Part shown: positions 1-9,037 of the stretch, one piece after another
Numbering within the stretch: the first letter of the stretch is position 1
Layout: every line of letters starts with the position of its first letter
NCBI GenBank assembly: GCA_026400935.1
Contig: JAPLNX010000520.1
Span: 1 to 48,830, forward strand
Origin: Planctomycetia bacterium
GTDB lineage: Bacteria > Planctomycetota > Planctomycetia > Planctomycetales > Planctomycetaceae
DNA: 48,830 nt
Direction: 5' to 3'
Notes under the pieces: model-generated
Told to the model about the DNA's origin: nothing
What the model saw: the letters and a program-made list of their open reading frames with translations, nothing else
The model's database searches: none
Program-made: the position numbers and the translations under genes

Positions 1-53
1 AGGATTTCCAGTTGCCGCTCCGTCGCCTCAATCCGCACTGCCTTCCTTGGCAT
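1..53 (-). CDS. N-terminal fragment of a probable IS630-type transposase (cut by window edge)
   Basis: An ATG on the minus strand at 51-53 opens a frame that runs off the left edge; the 17 visible residues start MPRKAVRIEATERQLE. A good ribosome binding site (GGAGGG) lies about 8 nt upstream on the minus strand. The short basic start followed by an acidic helix resembles the N terminus of IS630-family transposases, but this is recognition from very little sequence. It could equally be another helix-turn-helix protein. No terminal inverted repeat could be assigned. Confidence 0.4.
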   Translation of the reverse strand, partial: MPRKAVRIEATERQLEI

Positions 54-169
54 CGCACCACCCTCCGTTAAAGGTGATGCAGTAATGACACAAACTCGCT
101 TTTTATGGAGGATCAATTCTCGGTCGTGGTACTAGATTGGTTACGGAGCGCGGTTGCGTCAAATTGTCG

Positions 170-189
170 CTGAAGTCGTAAGACTTCAG
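170..189. repeat. Perfect 8-bp hairpin downstream of the exbD operon
   Basis: CTGAAGTC at 170-177 and GACTTCAG at 182-189 form a perfect stem with a 4-nt loop. It lies about 100 nt beyond the stop of the leftward exbD gene. No T-run follows on either strand, so it is not a convincing intrinsic terminator. It may be a solitary REP-like palindrome of the kind seen in pairs elsewhere in the window, although it lacks a GTAG head directly at its foot. Confidence 0.5.
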
Positions 190-292
190 TTCGGACGTCT
201 GGCGAGTTTCACTGCTCCCGATTTGGAATCGCACTGGTTTTCAAATCCTCAGTGCCAGGCGGCGATGCTGACTTGCCAAATCAGAGAATTCT

Positions 293-754
293 TCAATTCG
301 CAGTCAACTTCGTTGCGAAAGAAATCTGTTGAAAATGGGCCGCCTGGCAAGCGTCGTAAACTCGAACGACATCACCCAGAGGGACGGGACCGTCAATGTC
401 CAAGATGACTGGAATCTCTGGTGTTGTCTCCGCAAGGACCGCGAGCGTCTGCCGCAAGGTCGCGTCATCAGAGTACTCACGGTCGTTGAGTTCCACGATC
501 GTTTGTTTGCTGCCCGGTTCCGCTTCCATTCGTTGATGCAGCTTCAGCCAGACTTCGCCAAAGGGACGTTCAACCACGATCGGATTGACTGATTCGACAG
601 AACCGGGAGCCAATTCTGTCGGGAGGTGTCCCTCTTGAACCTGACCGGCTGACGCGCAGACGAAGAAAATCAACAGCAGAAAGATGACGTCAATCATCGA
701 AGTCATCGACGTGTTCTCAACGTTTACTTCACGGCGACGGGTGGGAATGCGCAT
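293..754 (-). CDS. ExbD/TolR-family biopolymer transport protein (second copy)
   Basis: The product (153 aa) has the ExbD/TolR layout: a short cytoplasmic basic N terminus (MRIPTRRRE), one membrane helix at about residues 19-38, and a periplasmic domain. The conserved membrane Asp that carries protons in ExbD/TolR is present in TSMIDVIFLLLIFF (Asp22). Such proteins couple the proton gradient, with an ExbB/TolQ partner, to outer-membrane transport or envelope tasks. It is the last gene of a leftward three-gene operon, 21 nt after the first exbD copy. The two ExbD copies differ clearly, as is common for planctomycete ExbB-ExbD-ExbD sets, and may form a heteromeric complex. The transported substrate and any TonB partner are not in the window. 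Confidence 0.88.
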   Translation of the reverse strand: MRIPTRRREVNVENTSMTSMIDVIFLLLIFFVCASAGQVQEGHLPTELAPGSVESVNPIVVERPFGEVWLKLHQRMEAEPGSKQTIVELNDREYSDDATLRQTLAVLAETTPEIPVILDIDGPVPLGDVVRVYDACQAAHFQQISFATKLTAN

Positions 755-775
755 GGTTGATTTCGATGTTGTTTT

Positions 776-1207
776 TTATGGCTTTGCTTCGTGCAGAACA
801 GCAAAGCCGATCTTTCGAATGCCGAGCTTCGCGCATGTGATCATCAACGGTTCAACCTCGCTGAAAGGGACGCTTGCGTCCGCCCGCATACGGACTTCGA
901 TCTCGGCAGCTTCGTCAGCTGTTCGCGCGGCTTCGACGAGCTGTTGCTCGATCACTGCTCGATGGGTTGGTTGGTTTGCCGAAAACCAAACACGTTCCGC
1001 ATTAATCGTCACGACCCAGCGGCGAGGAGACGTCGGGGGAAAATCTTTGGCCTGAGTCGCTTTCGGAAGTTGCACCTTTTCACTCGCATCGCTGCGAATG
1101 ATGTATGTTGCGGCCAAGAAAAAAATGATCAACTGAAAGACGACGTCAATCAAAGGCGTGATATCGAAGCTCAACCCCATCTGGCGTCCGCGAGTCGGAA
1201 TCTTCAT
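776..1207 (-). CDS. ExbD/TolR-family biopolymer transport protein (first copy)
   Basis: The product (143 aa) begins MKIPTRGRQMGLSFDITP and has one membrane helix at about residues 17-36. The conserved proton-carrying Asp lies in TPLIDVVFQLIIFF (Asp20). The rest is a small periplasmic domain of the ExbD/TolR type. Its ATG overlaps the stop of the upstream exbB-like gene in an ATGA arrangement (1204-1207), so the two are translationally coupled and very probably act in one complex. The second exbD follows 21 nt downstream. Family assignment is firm; physiological role (TonB energisation, Tol-Pal-like or gliding-like function) cannot be decided here. Confidence 0.88.
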   Translation of the reverse strand: MKIPTRGRQMGLSFDITPLIDVVFQLIIFFLAATYIIRSDASEKVQLPKATQAKDFPPTSPRRWVVTINAERVWFSANQPTHRAVIEQQLVEAARTADEAAEIEVRMRADASVPFSEVEPLMITCAKLGIRKIGFAVLHEAKP

Positions 1208-2136
1208 GGCGTTGGCCCTCGTTCCGGAGAGGGGCGATCTCTTTCGGGGCGATCTCGGTCAGGACGTGGCGTTCCCTTTGCGGGGATTGCTCCGCCGGTC
1301 GGATTGAGGATCGGCAAATCAGACGTCGGTTTGCTACGAGTGCTGGATACCGTCTTTGGTGAGTCGGCACGTTGCTCAACAAGTTGTGCCCTTTTGTAGT
1401 CTGCGAAAACTGCCTCGGCTGTTAGCGCTCCGTCGGCAACAAGTTGGTCGATGCGATTGCGAAAGTGTGCAAACGCCGCGAGTGCCGGGATCGCCACACA
1501 TAATCCCTGCAACGTTGTGACGAGTGCTTTGTAGATTCCGGGAGCCAATTCAGAGACCTGCGGGTTCGCTTTCTGCTCGAACTCCATGAACGCGAGGATC
1601 ATCCCCCACACTGTTCCGAGCAATCCCAGCATTGGCGCGATCGTGCCGATCACGGAGAGGTATTCGATCTTGCGGTAAAGCCGAGCCGCTTGCTCCGTCG
1701 CAGAATCCTCCAGCCCTTTCTCGACAGCGCCGTAGTTGATGTCTGCATCACGCAAGCCGGCGGAGAGAACGTACGCCAGAAAGCTCGGTTGAAAATGACA
1801 TTGTTGTCGAGCCTCCTCAAAATGTCGCAGCGCGAGATGATGATGCACGGCTTCAGCAAGCCCCGGCGGCATCAGCGCGTTGCGTCGCAAGCTGAAGATG
1901 TGCTCGACGATCAACGAGACCATCAACACGCTCAACCCCGTGATGACGTAACCAATCGCCCCACCTGCCTCGAACAGTTGGCCAAGGCTCATCATCTTCG
2001 GACCCGCAGGTGCCACAACTGCCGGGACCGCTACCGGGTCCGCCGCAGCCGCGGCATCTGCGAACATCGCAACGAGAGTCGCCAGCCCACAGAACAAAGC
2101 CGGGCAGAAACCCAACCGACCAAACTGCCGATTCAT
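1204..2136 (-). CDS. ExbB/TolQ/MotA-type proton channel protein
   Basis: The product (310 aa) starts with a hydrophobic, Ala-rich segment (residues 8-32) that looks like a cleavable signal peptide, then has three membrane helices at about 58-82, 160-185 and 203-226. The block GTIAPMLGLLGTVWGM (164-179) is the typical MotA/TolQ/ExbB signature. The C-terminal 60-70 residues are rich in Arg, Pro and Asp and look disordered and cytoplasmic. It heads the leftward operon with two exbD genes and overlaps the first by 4 nt. A GGAG ribosome binding site lies about 8 nt upstream. It should form the pentameric proton channel into which the ExbD helices insert. The extended charged tail is unusual for short ExbB proteins. 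Confidence 0.87.
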   Translation of the reverse strand: MNRQFGRLGFCPALFCGLATLVAMFADAAAAADPVAVPAVVAPAGPKMMSLGQLFEAGGAIGYVITGLSVLMVSLIVEHIFSLRRNALMPPGLAEAVHHHLALRHFEEARQQCHFQPSFLAYVLSAGLRDADINYGAVEKGLEDSATEQAARLYRKIEYLSVIGTIAPMLGLLGTVWGMILAFMEFEQKANPQVSELAPGIYKALVTTLQGLCVAIPALAAFAHFRNRIDQLVADGALTAEAVFADYKRAQLVEQRADSPKTVSSTRSKPTSDLPILNPTGGAIPAKGTPRPDRDRPERDRPSPERGPTP

Positions 2137-2367
2137 CGTGACTCCGTTCTCAGTTCAACTCCTTAACCTCACCGCCGTGCAAGCAACCGCAGCGAGCTAG
2201 AGGTCATAGTGTAGTGGCCACCAGAATGTCCGCGAAGGGGCGTTTCGTCGATCGACTTCGGCCAGCATCGCAACTCTTCCCTTAAGCTCCAGCTAGATAT
2301 CTCTCACCTGAAATCTTTGGCATGATCAGCTATCGTTGGTCACGATTCGTGAAGCAATTTCTGCAAG

Positions 2368-5300
2368 ATGTTTACACAAGGGGCAGTTGTGTTACCCAAG
2401 CCTGATTCGGACGTGTCACCGGACGACGACCAACTGCCTCCAACTCTGCTTGAGCCTCCTGGATTTTCTAGTCGCTCTGAAGCGAGTTCCGAATTAGTCG
2501 CGGGAGTTCAGGTTGGGCGATTTCAAGTTCAGCGGCGTTTGGGAGGCGGTGGCTTTGGTACTGTCTATCTCGCAAGAGACACTGACATGGACCGTCTCGT
2601 TGCGTTGAAGTTTCCCAATTCAAAATTGCTGGCGACAAGTCGAGCACGAGACGAATTTCAGCGTGAGGCTCGCTGCACCGCAAAACTGCGTCATGAGCGG
2701 ATCGTGACTGTGTTTGACTTCGGGCAACATACCGACGGGCGTTGGTTTATTGTTTACGAATACATTTCCGGAACGAATCTCGCGGAGGTGTTGAAGCAGC
2801 GCAAACTCTCACCGCTACAAGTCTCGCAGATATTGGCTCAAGTTGCAGACGCATTACACCATGCTCATCAGCAGGGGTTGGTCCATCGCGACATTAAGCC
2901 AGCCAACATTTTGCTCGACGAACAAGATCGGCCATACGTCGCGGACTTTGGATTGGCGGTTCTTGAAGAAGAGTCGCTACTGGTGCCAAACGCCGCGATT
3001 TCCGGAACACCGGCTTACATGTCGCCGGAGCAAATTCGTGGCGAAGGGCATCGAATTGATAGTCGAACTGACATCTACAGCTTGGGAGTCGTTCTATATC
3101 AAGCGCTCTGTGGACGCCGTCCCTTTGATGGACGCACCACTCAGGAACTTGCCACACAAATCAACGATCGCGAACCACGACCGCCAAGATTGATCGAACC
3201 GACCGTTCCGCGTGAACTCGAACGCATTTGCCTCAAAGCAATGTCGAAGCGGATCGGCGACCGCTATCTGACTGCTGGCGATTTCGCAGAAGAACTTCGA
3301 GGCGCGGTCACCGATTTTTCTCCACTACCTGAAGTGACAAATGCTTCGATAGCGGCAGAACGAGTTGTTACAGCAGGCAGTCCAACTCCAATTGGACCTC
3401 CAACGCCATTGCCAACATCACATGGCATCGGAGCGGATACCGATTCAGAAACCCATTCCAGCGGTCGCCAGATCACTCCTATTGATTCCAACCGTTCGGT
3501 AGTCCGAGTGGTCCCGAAAGGGCTGCGGTCGTTCGATGCGAGTGATGCCGACTTTTTTCAGCAGTTGCTACCAGGTTCGCGCGATCGTGATGGACTTCCG
3601 GATTCGATCCGTTTCTGGAAATCTCGTATCGAGCAGCGAGATCTCGATCAGACTTTCAGCGTCGGCTTGATCTACGGACCATCAGGCTGCGGCAAGAGTT
3701 CGCTCGTCAAAGCGGGCTTGTTACCACGCGTCGTCTCGCAATCGACAACGCTTTACATAGAAGCGACCCCTGATGACACCGAATTGAAACTGGCTCTGCG
3801 GTTAGAACGGCTCTTTCCAGGGTTACGTACGGCGCAGACCTCACACGACGAATCTGGCTCAGGGCCACTTGCCAACCGTGTCGCAACTGGCCGGCCCGAT
3901 GTTTCACGCATGATTGCTCAGTTGCGGCGCGATCACTCTTGGGCTCAAGGTCGAAAAGTTCTGATCGTTATCGACCAGTTCGAGCAGTGGTTGCAGACGC
4001 GCGGACACGGCGGTTCGCACGCCGAACTTGTCGCCGCATTGCGTCAGGCAAACGGACGCGATGTGCAGTTTCTGCTCATGATTCGTGACGACTTTTGGTT
4101 GGCAGCGGCGAGACTGTTTCAAGACATGGAAATTCCGCTGATCGAAGGGCACAACCTGCGACTCGTCGATTTGTTCGACCAACGTCATGCACGCCGTGTC
4201 TTGCAACTTTACGGGCAAGCCTACGACCGCTTACCAGAAGACCCTGCGACTTTCACAGCGGATCAACGTGCGTTTCTCGATCAAGCGGTTGCCGACTTGA
4301 GCGACCAAGAGAAGGTAGTTTCGGTACGACTCAGTTTGTTTGCCGACATGATGAAAGGGCACGACTGGACGCCAGCAGCACTCGGACGTTTGGGGGGAAC
4401 CGAAGGAGTCGGTGTGGCATTTCTCGAAGAAACGTTTTCAAGCCGCAGCGCCAGTCCCGAACATCGAGCGTTTGAAAAACCAATTCGCGCGGTGTTGGCC
4501 GCGCTGTTGCCAGATGCCGGAACCGACATCAAAGGCCGAATGCGATCACGAGAAGAGTTGTTGAAACTTTCGGGGTTGAGCAGCGAGCCTCAGTTCTTTC
4601 AACGAGTCATGGGCATCCTCGACTCGGAACTCCGCATCATCACTCCGACCGAGTCTCCAATCGGCGAATTGACCCAACAGGCAAATTCAACGACTGAAAG
4701 TATCGCGGCGTCAACACGTACCGAGAGCAGTGTTCCTGACGCTCGCTATTACCAACTGACTCACGACTACTTGGTCGGCCCTCTGCGGCTTTGGCTGACG
4801 CAGAAGGACCGACAAACATTTCGTGGCCGCGCACGCATTGCATTGATTGAGCAAGCGGGACGATGGCAGGCATTCGGTCGCAAGAATGCGGACCTCCCCG
4901 GATTCTTCAGCTTGATGGCCATGTTGCTGGGGACGACTCCCGCAGATGCCGATTCGCGTTCGATGGAGATGTTGCGAAAAGCGTGTTTGCAGAAGTTCGC
5001 ACGTCGGATGAGTGGAACGGTTTTTGTCCTTTGGCCGCTGCTACAGAGCGCCTTAGTCGTACTCACTCTGGTTGGAGTCTACTTGACTCGACATGCGGCC
5101 GCGGAAGGGGAGCTGGTCGGCACAGCCTTGGTGGAGTTGGCCGGTCCCCTCAGCTTTGCGGCGATTGTGGCATTGGTCACCGGAATTGTGTTTGTCCGTC
5201 GCGTGACTTTATATGGCCTGTGGTTGCCCTGGCGGCGAGCGTGGGCGTTCGGCCTGCGCCCCGTGATGTTGATGCTCTTACTGGGAATGCTCACGGTGCT

Positions 5301-8300
5301 GCCGGTGTTGGGATTCCTCAAAGCCTCATCAGCACTCCCCGCAGTGAGCGCGAGAGCGGAGCAACACATCGCGTCACAACTGGAAGCCAGTCAGGCCGAC
5401 ATTGCGCTGACTCACTTGGAACGTGCGATCGACGAGTACCCAACACCGGAAATGTATTTGCATCGCGCTCGACTGCGACTGGCTCGCAAGTACTACGAGC
5501 CAGTCATCGCCGATTGCACTCAGGCCATTCATGGCACACGCAACGAGCCGTCTTCTGGAAAGATCGGGGCGGCGAAAACTCGCTGGGTTCAATTCACGGG
5601 ATTTTCACCCAACCTGACCGAGGCCCATTTTCTGCGAGCGGAAGCCTCTATCTTTACCGGAAAGTCTGATGCGGCCACTGCCGATTTGTTGAAAGTCTTG
5701 GAACGTGATCCACAAGCGAATGGTTCGTTTTTCGGACCAGCAGCCGTTTCGTTGTGGCGGGTCAGTCCCTGGTCGTTTTGGAAGCAGACAGACCGAGAAT
5801 CTCTCGCACGCGGACTCGCCCGAGCGGCCCTGCAAGATCACGACGATTCGGTGCGGCGTGACGCGATGAACATTTTGGGACAATTGCGACATCATGCGGT
5901 TAGCCAAGTTGATGCCTTGCGTCAGGGGCTGAAAGACAGAGACCTCGAAGTTCAACTCGCAGCGGTTGCAGCGCTCAGTCTCGTCGATTGGAGACCGGAC
6001 GAGGCAATCCCCGTATTGTCGAAAGCGATCGCGTCACCCAAGGAGCATATCCGCAAAGCGGCGATTCAAGTGGCGGTCCGTTTGGGATCCGCTGCGTTGC
6101 CGCTGGTCTCCGTGTGTGTGGAGGAGGCCAAGAAGAATCCCGATCGTGAATCGGGCGTCCAAGGCGTACTAAGCATTTCCGTTGCAGTGGGGGCACGCGC
6201 TGTCCCGGAATTGATCCGTGCGTTTTCGGCAATCACGGAATCGCAAGGCAACCTTCAAAAATATTTGCTGTCCTCTTTTCAGGGTCTGGGGCTTGATGCG
6301 CAAGCCGCTGTGCCAACTCTGGAAGCCGTCTTTGACAAACCAGTGGTGCCGGTGTCGCAGCAAGACTCTGTCCGATCTCAATGCATACAAAGTTTGGGAA
6401 CGCTGGGTGACGCGGGCATCGCCCCGCTGATTCGTTTGTTGGAAAATCCGTCCGAAGATTTGCGTGTGAGGGCCGCACAGTCCCTGCAAGGCCAAGGTTG
6501 GCGAGCGACTGCTGCCATATCGGAATTAACCAAGTCGCTGGAATCGCCAAGCGTCAAATTCCGAGTCGCCGCAGCAAATACGCTTTTGAGATTGGAGCAC
6601 CCCCAAAGCCTGTTGCTTCCCGCGTTGATCGCGGGACTGAAATACGACGACGTCAGCCTGCGTCAGCAGTCCGCACAGCTCCTCGCCGAATTTGGCCCGG
6701 AAGGGAAAGAGGCGATTCCCGTGTTGATCGAGGCCTTCAACAGTTCGGATGCAAACACTCGGCTGTCTGCGGCCAGGGGAATATGGAACATTGACCACAA
6801 TTCGGAATTGGTACTTCCTGGTTTGATCGCGATGTTTCGAAATGGGACGGCGGAATCTTCTGATCGCTATTCGATCTGCCAACTTCTCGTAGAAATTGGG
6901 CGTAAAACCGATTCAAAACTAATCCTCCCACTCATGATGGAATACTTCGGTGAATCCGAGTCGGCGACTTACTTGTTATCACAATTTGGCGAATCGGCGA
7001 TTGCTCCGCTCATGTCAGCGATGCAAGAGGCTGGAAACCCACGCATTCGCGAGCGAGCGATACGGTCGTTCGGTCAATTTGGGGACGCTGCAAAAGTCGC
7101 TTTGCCTCAGCTCCGTGCCGCCCTTCAGGACAAGGATTTCAAAGTCCGTTTGGCTGCCGCTTCGACGATCTGGAATCTAACGCAAGATGCGTCCGGCTCC
7201 CTTCCCGTTTGGATCGACAGCCTGAAATCTTCCGACGCCTCTGAACGACAATCAGCAGCCAGTGCCTTGCAGTCGGTCGGAAGTCAGTCGATGGGACTTC
7301 TGACACAGCCAGCGGTTTCGGCCCTGCTCGTGGCTGCGCGTGATTCCGACCCGAACGTCCGAATGTCTGCCGCTTCCGCGCTATCGGGACTGAATCATTC
7401 CCCCAATGTCGTGCTAGAAGTCTTGGTCAAGAACTTGCTCGAATCGCGTCAAATAAATTTTCACGGCTTGGAAAAGGGGCTTTGGATCAGCCTCGGTGAG
7501 TCCTCCGTACCGTATCTTCCGCTAATCCTCAACAGCCTCACCGACCCACCAGCAGTGCAGGTTTATGGCGATGGATATGACTCACTTCCCGAAATCGTGC
7601 AAGCGGCCGGGCCAGCCACGATCCCGGCATTGGTGCATCATCTCAAGCATCCCAAGCGCGATGTTCGTAAAGTGATCGCACTGTCCTTGGCCACTCTCGA
7701 AGAACAAGCGCTTGATACCACGCCTGCCTTACGCGCGTTGCTCGAAGATGAGGATGTTATGGTGCGCGCGGCGGCAGCCCACGCGCTTTGGAAGATTGAA
7801 CGCCAGGCGGAACCGCTGATCCCGATACTCTTGAGTTGTCTCAATGTGGACAAAGCCGCTCCGCAAGTGATGGCAACTTTGGAAGACATGGGGCATCAGG
7901 CGAAGTCTGTTTCTGAGGTGATCGCTCGGCGGTTGCAAAGTCCTGATCCGAGTTTGCGAGTCGCTGCCGCCAAGACGCTTTTCAAAATCGGTGGTCCCGT
8001 CGATCGAATCGTGCCAGTCATGGTCCGCGAACTCAAAGAGCGACGTGTCACTTTGCGGTACGAGGTCTTAAGCCTATTGAATGAGATCGGTCCAGAGGGG
8101 AACGCCGCTCTACCCGCGTTGCTTGCGTACCTTCAGGAAGAAGCAGACTTCTCGGTACGACTCGAAGTCGTTCCGGCAATTGCCAAGATCAGCCAACGGA
8201 TGGATGACGTCCTACCAGTCGTGCTTGAAGGCTTGAGGAGTAAAAATGCCAGCCACCGTCTTGCGGCAACTAGCGTCTGCTGGTCAATCGGTCCAAACGC

Positions 8301-8994
8301 GCAAGCTGCCGCACCGGCACTGGCCGAGCTCTTGGCCGACACCGACGCCATGGTTCGCTCGCAAGTTGTCTGGAGTTTGACTCAGATCGGGCCTGCGGCC
8401 AGTGCTTCTCTGCCTGCGTTACGTACGATTCTCCGGGATGACGACCTCACCGTACGACTGTCGGTGGTTTCTGCAATTGCCAAAATCAGTCAGCAGACAG
8501 AAGATGTTTTCCCGGTCATCCTCGAAGGCTTGAAGAGCAAAACTGCGAGCCACCGTTACGGGGCCTCCTCAGCCTGCGCCACAATCGGAGCGGCTGCACA
8601 CGCAGCCGTTCCGATGTTGATTGAGCATTTAGCTGACCCTGATGTCATTGTTCGACAGACCGCCGTGAATGCGTTGGTCGCGATCGGTCCAAAAGCTGCC
8701 GTCTCGATCGCGAGCTTACGGCTTTTACTCACTCACGAAGATGCCAAGGAGCGAATCATCGCGGCGTGGGCAATTTGCAAGATTGAACAAAAACCTGACG
8801 CGGGATTGCCTGTGCTGATGCAATTCCTCGGTGCCCCAGAAGGGTCTATGAGCCGAACCGCAACGTACTACCTCTTTGACTTAAAACCATCGTTATCAGA
8901 CGTGGTGCCAACTCTGACGAAAGCTCTTCGTGATCCATCTGAGAGAGTCCGCAGAAATGCCAGGATCGCACTCAAGGCAAACTATTCATACTGA
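2368..8994 (+). CDS. Giant Ser/Thr protein kinase with nSTAND-type ATPase, membrane helices and HEAT repeats
   Basis: The product (2208 aa) has four parts. Residues 50-315 are a Hanks-type kinase with every key residue visible: glycine loop LGGGGFGTVY, Lys81 in ALKF, HRDIKPAN at 173-180, DFG 193-195, and GTPAYMSPE at 213-221. Residues about 385-850 form a STAND-type P-loop ATPase: Walker A GPSGCGKS at 437-444, Walker B LIVIDQFE at 532-539, and the YQLTHDYLV block seen near the end of nSTAND1 modules. About three membrane helices follow (885-985), then a short TPR-like stretch and over 1000 residues of HEAT repeats to the C terminus. Kinase and ATPase are therefore cytoplasmic, while the side of the HEAT part depends on an odd or even helix count. 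Such kinase-STAND-repeat proteins are known from large-genome bacteria and are proposed signalling or conflict proteins. No strong ribosome binding site precedes the ATG. It is divergent from the exbB operon. Confidence 0.9.
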   Translation: MFTQGAVVLPKPDSDVSPDDDQLPPTLLEPPGFSSRSEASSELVAGVQVGRFQVQRRLGGGGFGTVYLARDTDMDRLVALKFPNSKLLATSRARDEFQREARCTAKLRHERIVTVFDFGQHTDGRWFIVYEYISGTNLAEVLKQRKLSPLQVSQILAQVADALHHAHQQGLVHRDIKPANILLDEQDRPYVADFGLAVLEEESLLVPNAAISGTPAYMSPEQIRGEGHRIDSRTDIYSLGVVLYQALCGRRPFDGRTTQELATQINDREPRPPRLIEPTVPRELERICLKAMSKRIGDRYLTAGDFAEELRGAVTDFSPLPEVTNASIAAERVVTAGSPTPIGPPTPLPTSHGIGADTDSETHSSGRQITPIDSNRSVVRVVPKGLRSFDASDADFFQQLLPGSRDRDGLPDSIRFWKSRIEQRDLDQTFSVGLIYGPSGCGKSSLVKAGLLPRVVSQSTTLYIEATPDDTELKLALRLERLFPGLRTAQTSHDESGSGPLANRVATGRPDVSRMIAQLRRDHSWAQGRKVLIVIDQFEQWLQTRGHGGSHAELVAALRQANGRDVQFLLMIRDDFWLAAARLFQDMEIPLIEGHNLRLVDLFDQRHARRVLQLYGQAYDRLPEDPATFTADQRAFLDQAVADLSDQEKVVSVRLSLFADMMKGHDWTPAALGRLGGTEGVGVAFLEETFSSRSASPEHRAFEKPIRAVLAALLPDAGTDIKGRMRSREELLKLSGLSSEPQFFQRVMGILDSELRIITPTESPIGELTQQANSTTESIAASTRTESSVPDARYYQLTHDYLVGPLRLWLTQKDRQTFRGRARIALIEQAGRWQAFGRKNADLPGFFSLMAMLLGTTPADADSRSMEMLRKACLQKFARRMSGTVFVLWPLLQSALVVLTLVGVYLTRHAAAEGELVGTALVELAGPLSFAAIVALVTGIVFVRRVTLYGLWLPWRRAWAFGLRPVMLMLLLGMLTVLPVLGFLKASSALPAVSARAEQHIASQLEASQADIALTHLERAIDEYPTPEMYLHRARLRLARKYYEPVIADCTQAIHGTRNEPSSGKIGAAKTRWVQFTGFSPNLTEAHFLRAEASIFTGKSDAATADLLKVLERDPQANGSFFGPAAVSLWRVSPWSFWKQTDRESLARGLARAALQDHDDSVRRDAMNILGQLRHHAVSQVDALRQGLKDRDLEVQLAAVAALSLVDWRPDEAIPVLSKAIASPKEHIRKAAIQVAVRLGSAALPLVSVCVEEAKKNPDRESGVQGVLSISVAVGARAVPELIRAFSAITESQGNLQKYLLSSFQGLGLDAQAAVPTLEAVFDKPVVPVSQQDSVRSQCIQSLGTLGDAGIAPLIRLLENPSEDLRVRAAQSLQGQGWRATAAISELTKSLESPSVKFRVAAANTLLRLEHPQSLLLPALIAGLKYDDVSLRQQSAQLLAEFGPEGKEAIPVLIEAFNSSDANTRLSAARGIWNIDHNSELVLPGLIAMFRNGTAESSDRYSICQLLVEIGRKTDSKLILPLMMEYFGESESATYLLSQFGESAIAPLMSAMQEAGNPRIRERAIRSFGQFGDAAKVALPQLRAALQDKDFKVRLAAASTIWNLTQDASGSLPVWIDSLKSSDASERQSAASALQSVGSQSMGLLTQPAVSALLVAARDSDPNVRMSAASALSGLNHSPNVVLEVLVKNLLESRQINFHGLEKGLWISLGESSVPYLPLILNSLTDPPAVQVYGDGYDSLPEIVQAAGPATIPALVHHLKHPKRDVRKVIALSLATLEEQALDTTPALRALLEDEDVMVRAAAAHALWKIERQAEPLIPILLSCLNVDKAAPQVMATLEDMGHQAKSVSEVIARRLQSPDPSLRVAAAKTLFKIGGPVDRIVPVMVRELKERRVTLRYEVLSLLNEIGPEGNAALPALLAYLQEEADFSVRLEVVPAIAKISQRMDDVLPVVLEGLRSKNASHRLAATSVCWSIGPNAQAAAPALAELLADTDAMVRSQVVWSLTQIGPAASASLPALRTILRDDDLTVRLSVVSAIAKISQQTEDVFPVILEGLKSKTASHRYGASSACATIGAAAHAAVPMLIEHLADPDVIVRQTAVNALVAIGPKAAVSIASLRLLLTHEDAKERIIAAWAICKIEQKPDAGLPVLMQFLGAPEGSMSRTATYYLFDLKPSLSDVVPTLTKALRDPSERVRRNARIALKANYSY
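8146..8739 (+). repeat. Tandem 297-nt (99-residue) duplication inside the HEAT region
   Basis: Two consecutive units of 297 nt (8146-8442 and 8443-8739) encode clearly related 99-residue blocks. Each begins with Asp and a VRL motif, followed by AIAKISQ, then a VLEGL/ILEGL and an ASHR motif, and each ends before the next HEAT helix. The period is an exact multiple of codons. The similarity is much higher than between other HEAT repeats of this protein, pointing to a rather recent intragenic duplication. Confidence 0.75.
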
Positions 8995-9037
8995 ATCTGA
9001 ACGCAACGTGAACCACGACCTTGTATGCCGACTCTTT

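Noticed and set aside
170-189. Hairpin considered as intrinsic terminator of the exbB-exbD-exbD operon
   Set aside because: No T tract on the proper side and over 100 nt from the stop; kept only as a palindrome.
2290-2367. A sigma-54-like TGGCATG...GC motif upstream of the giant kinase gene
   Set aside because: The GG to GC spacing is 8 nt instead of 10, so it does not fit the sigma-54 promoter rule. No other clear promoter was found there.
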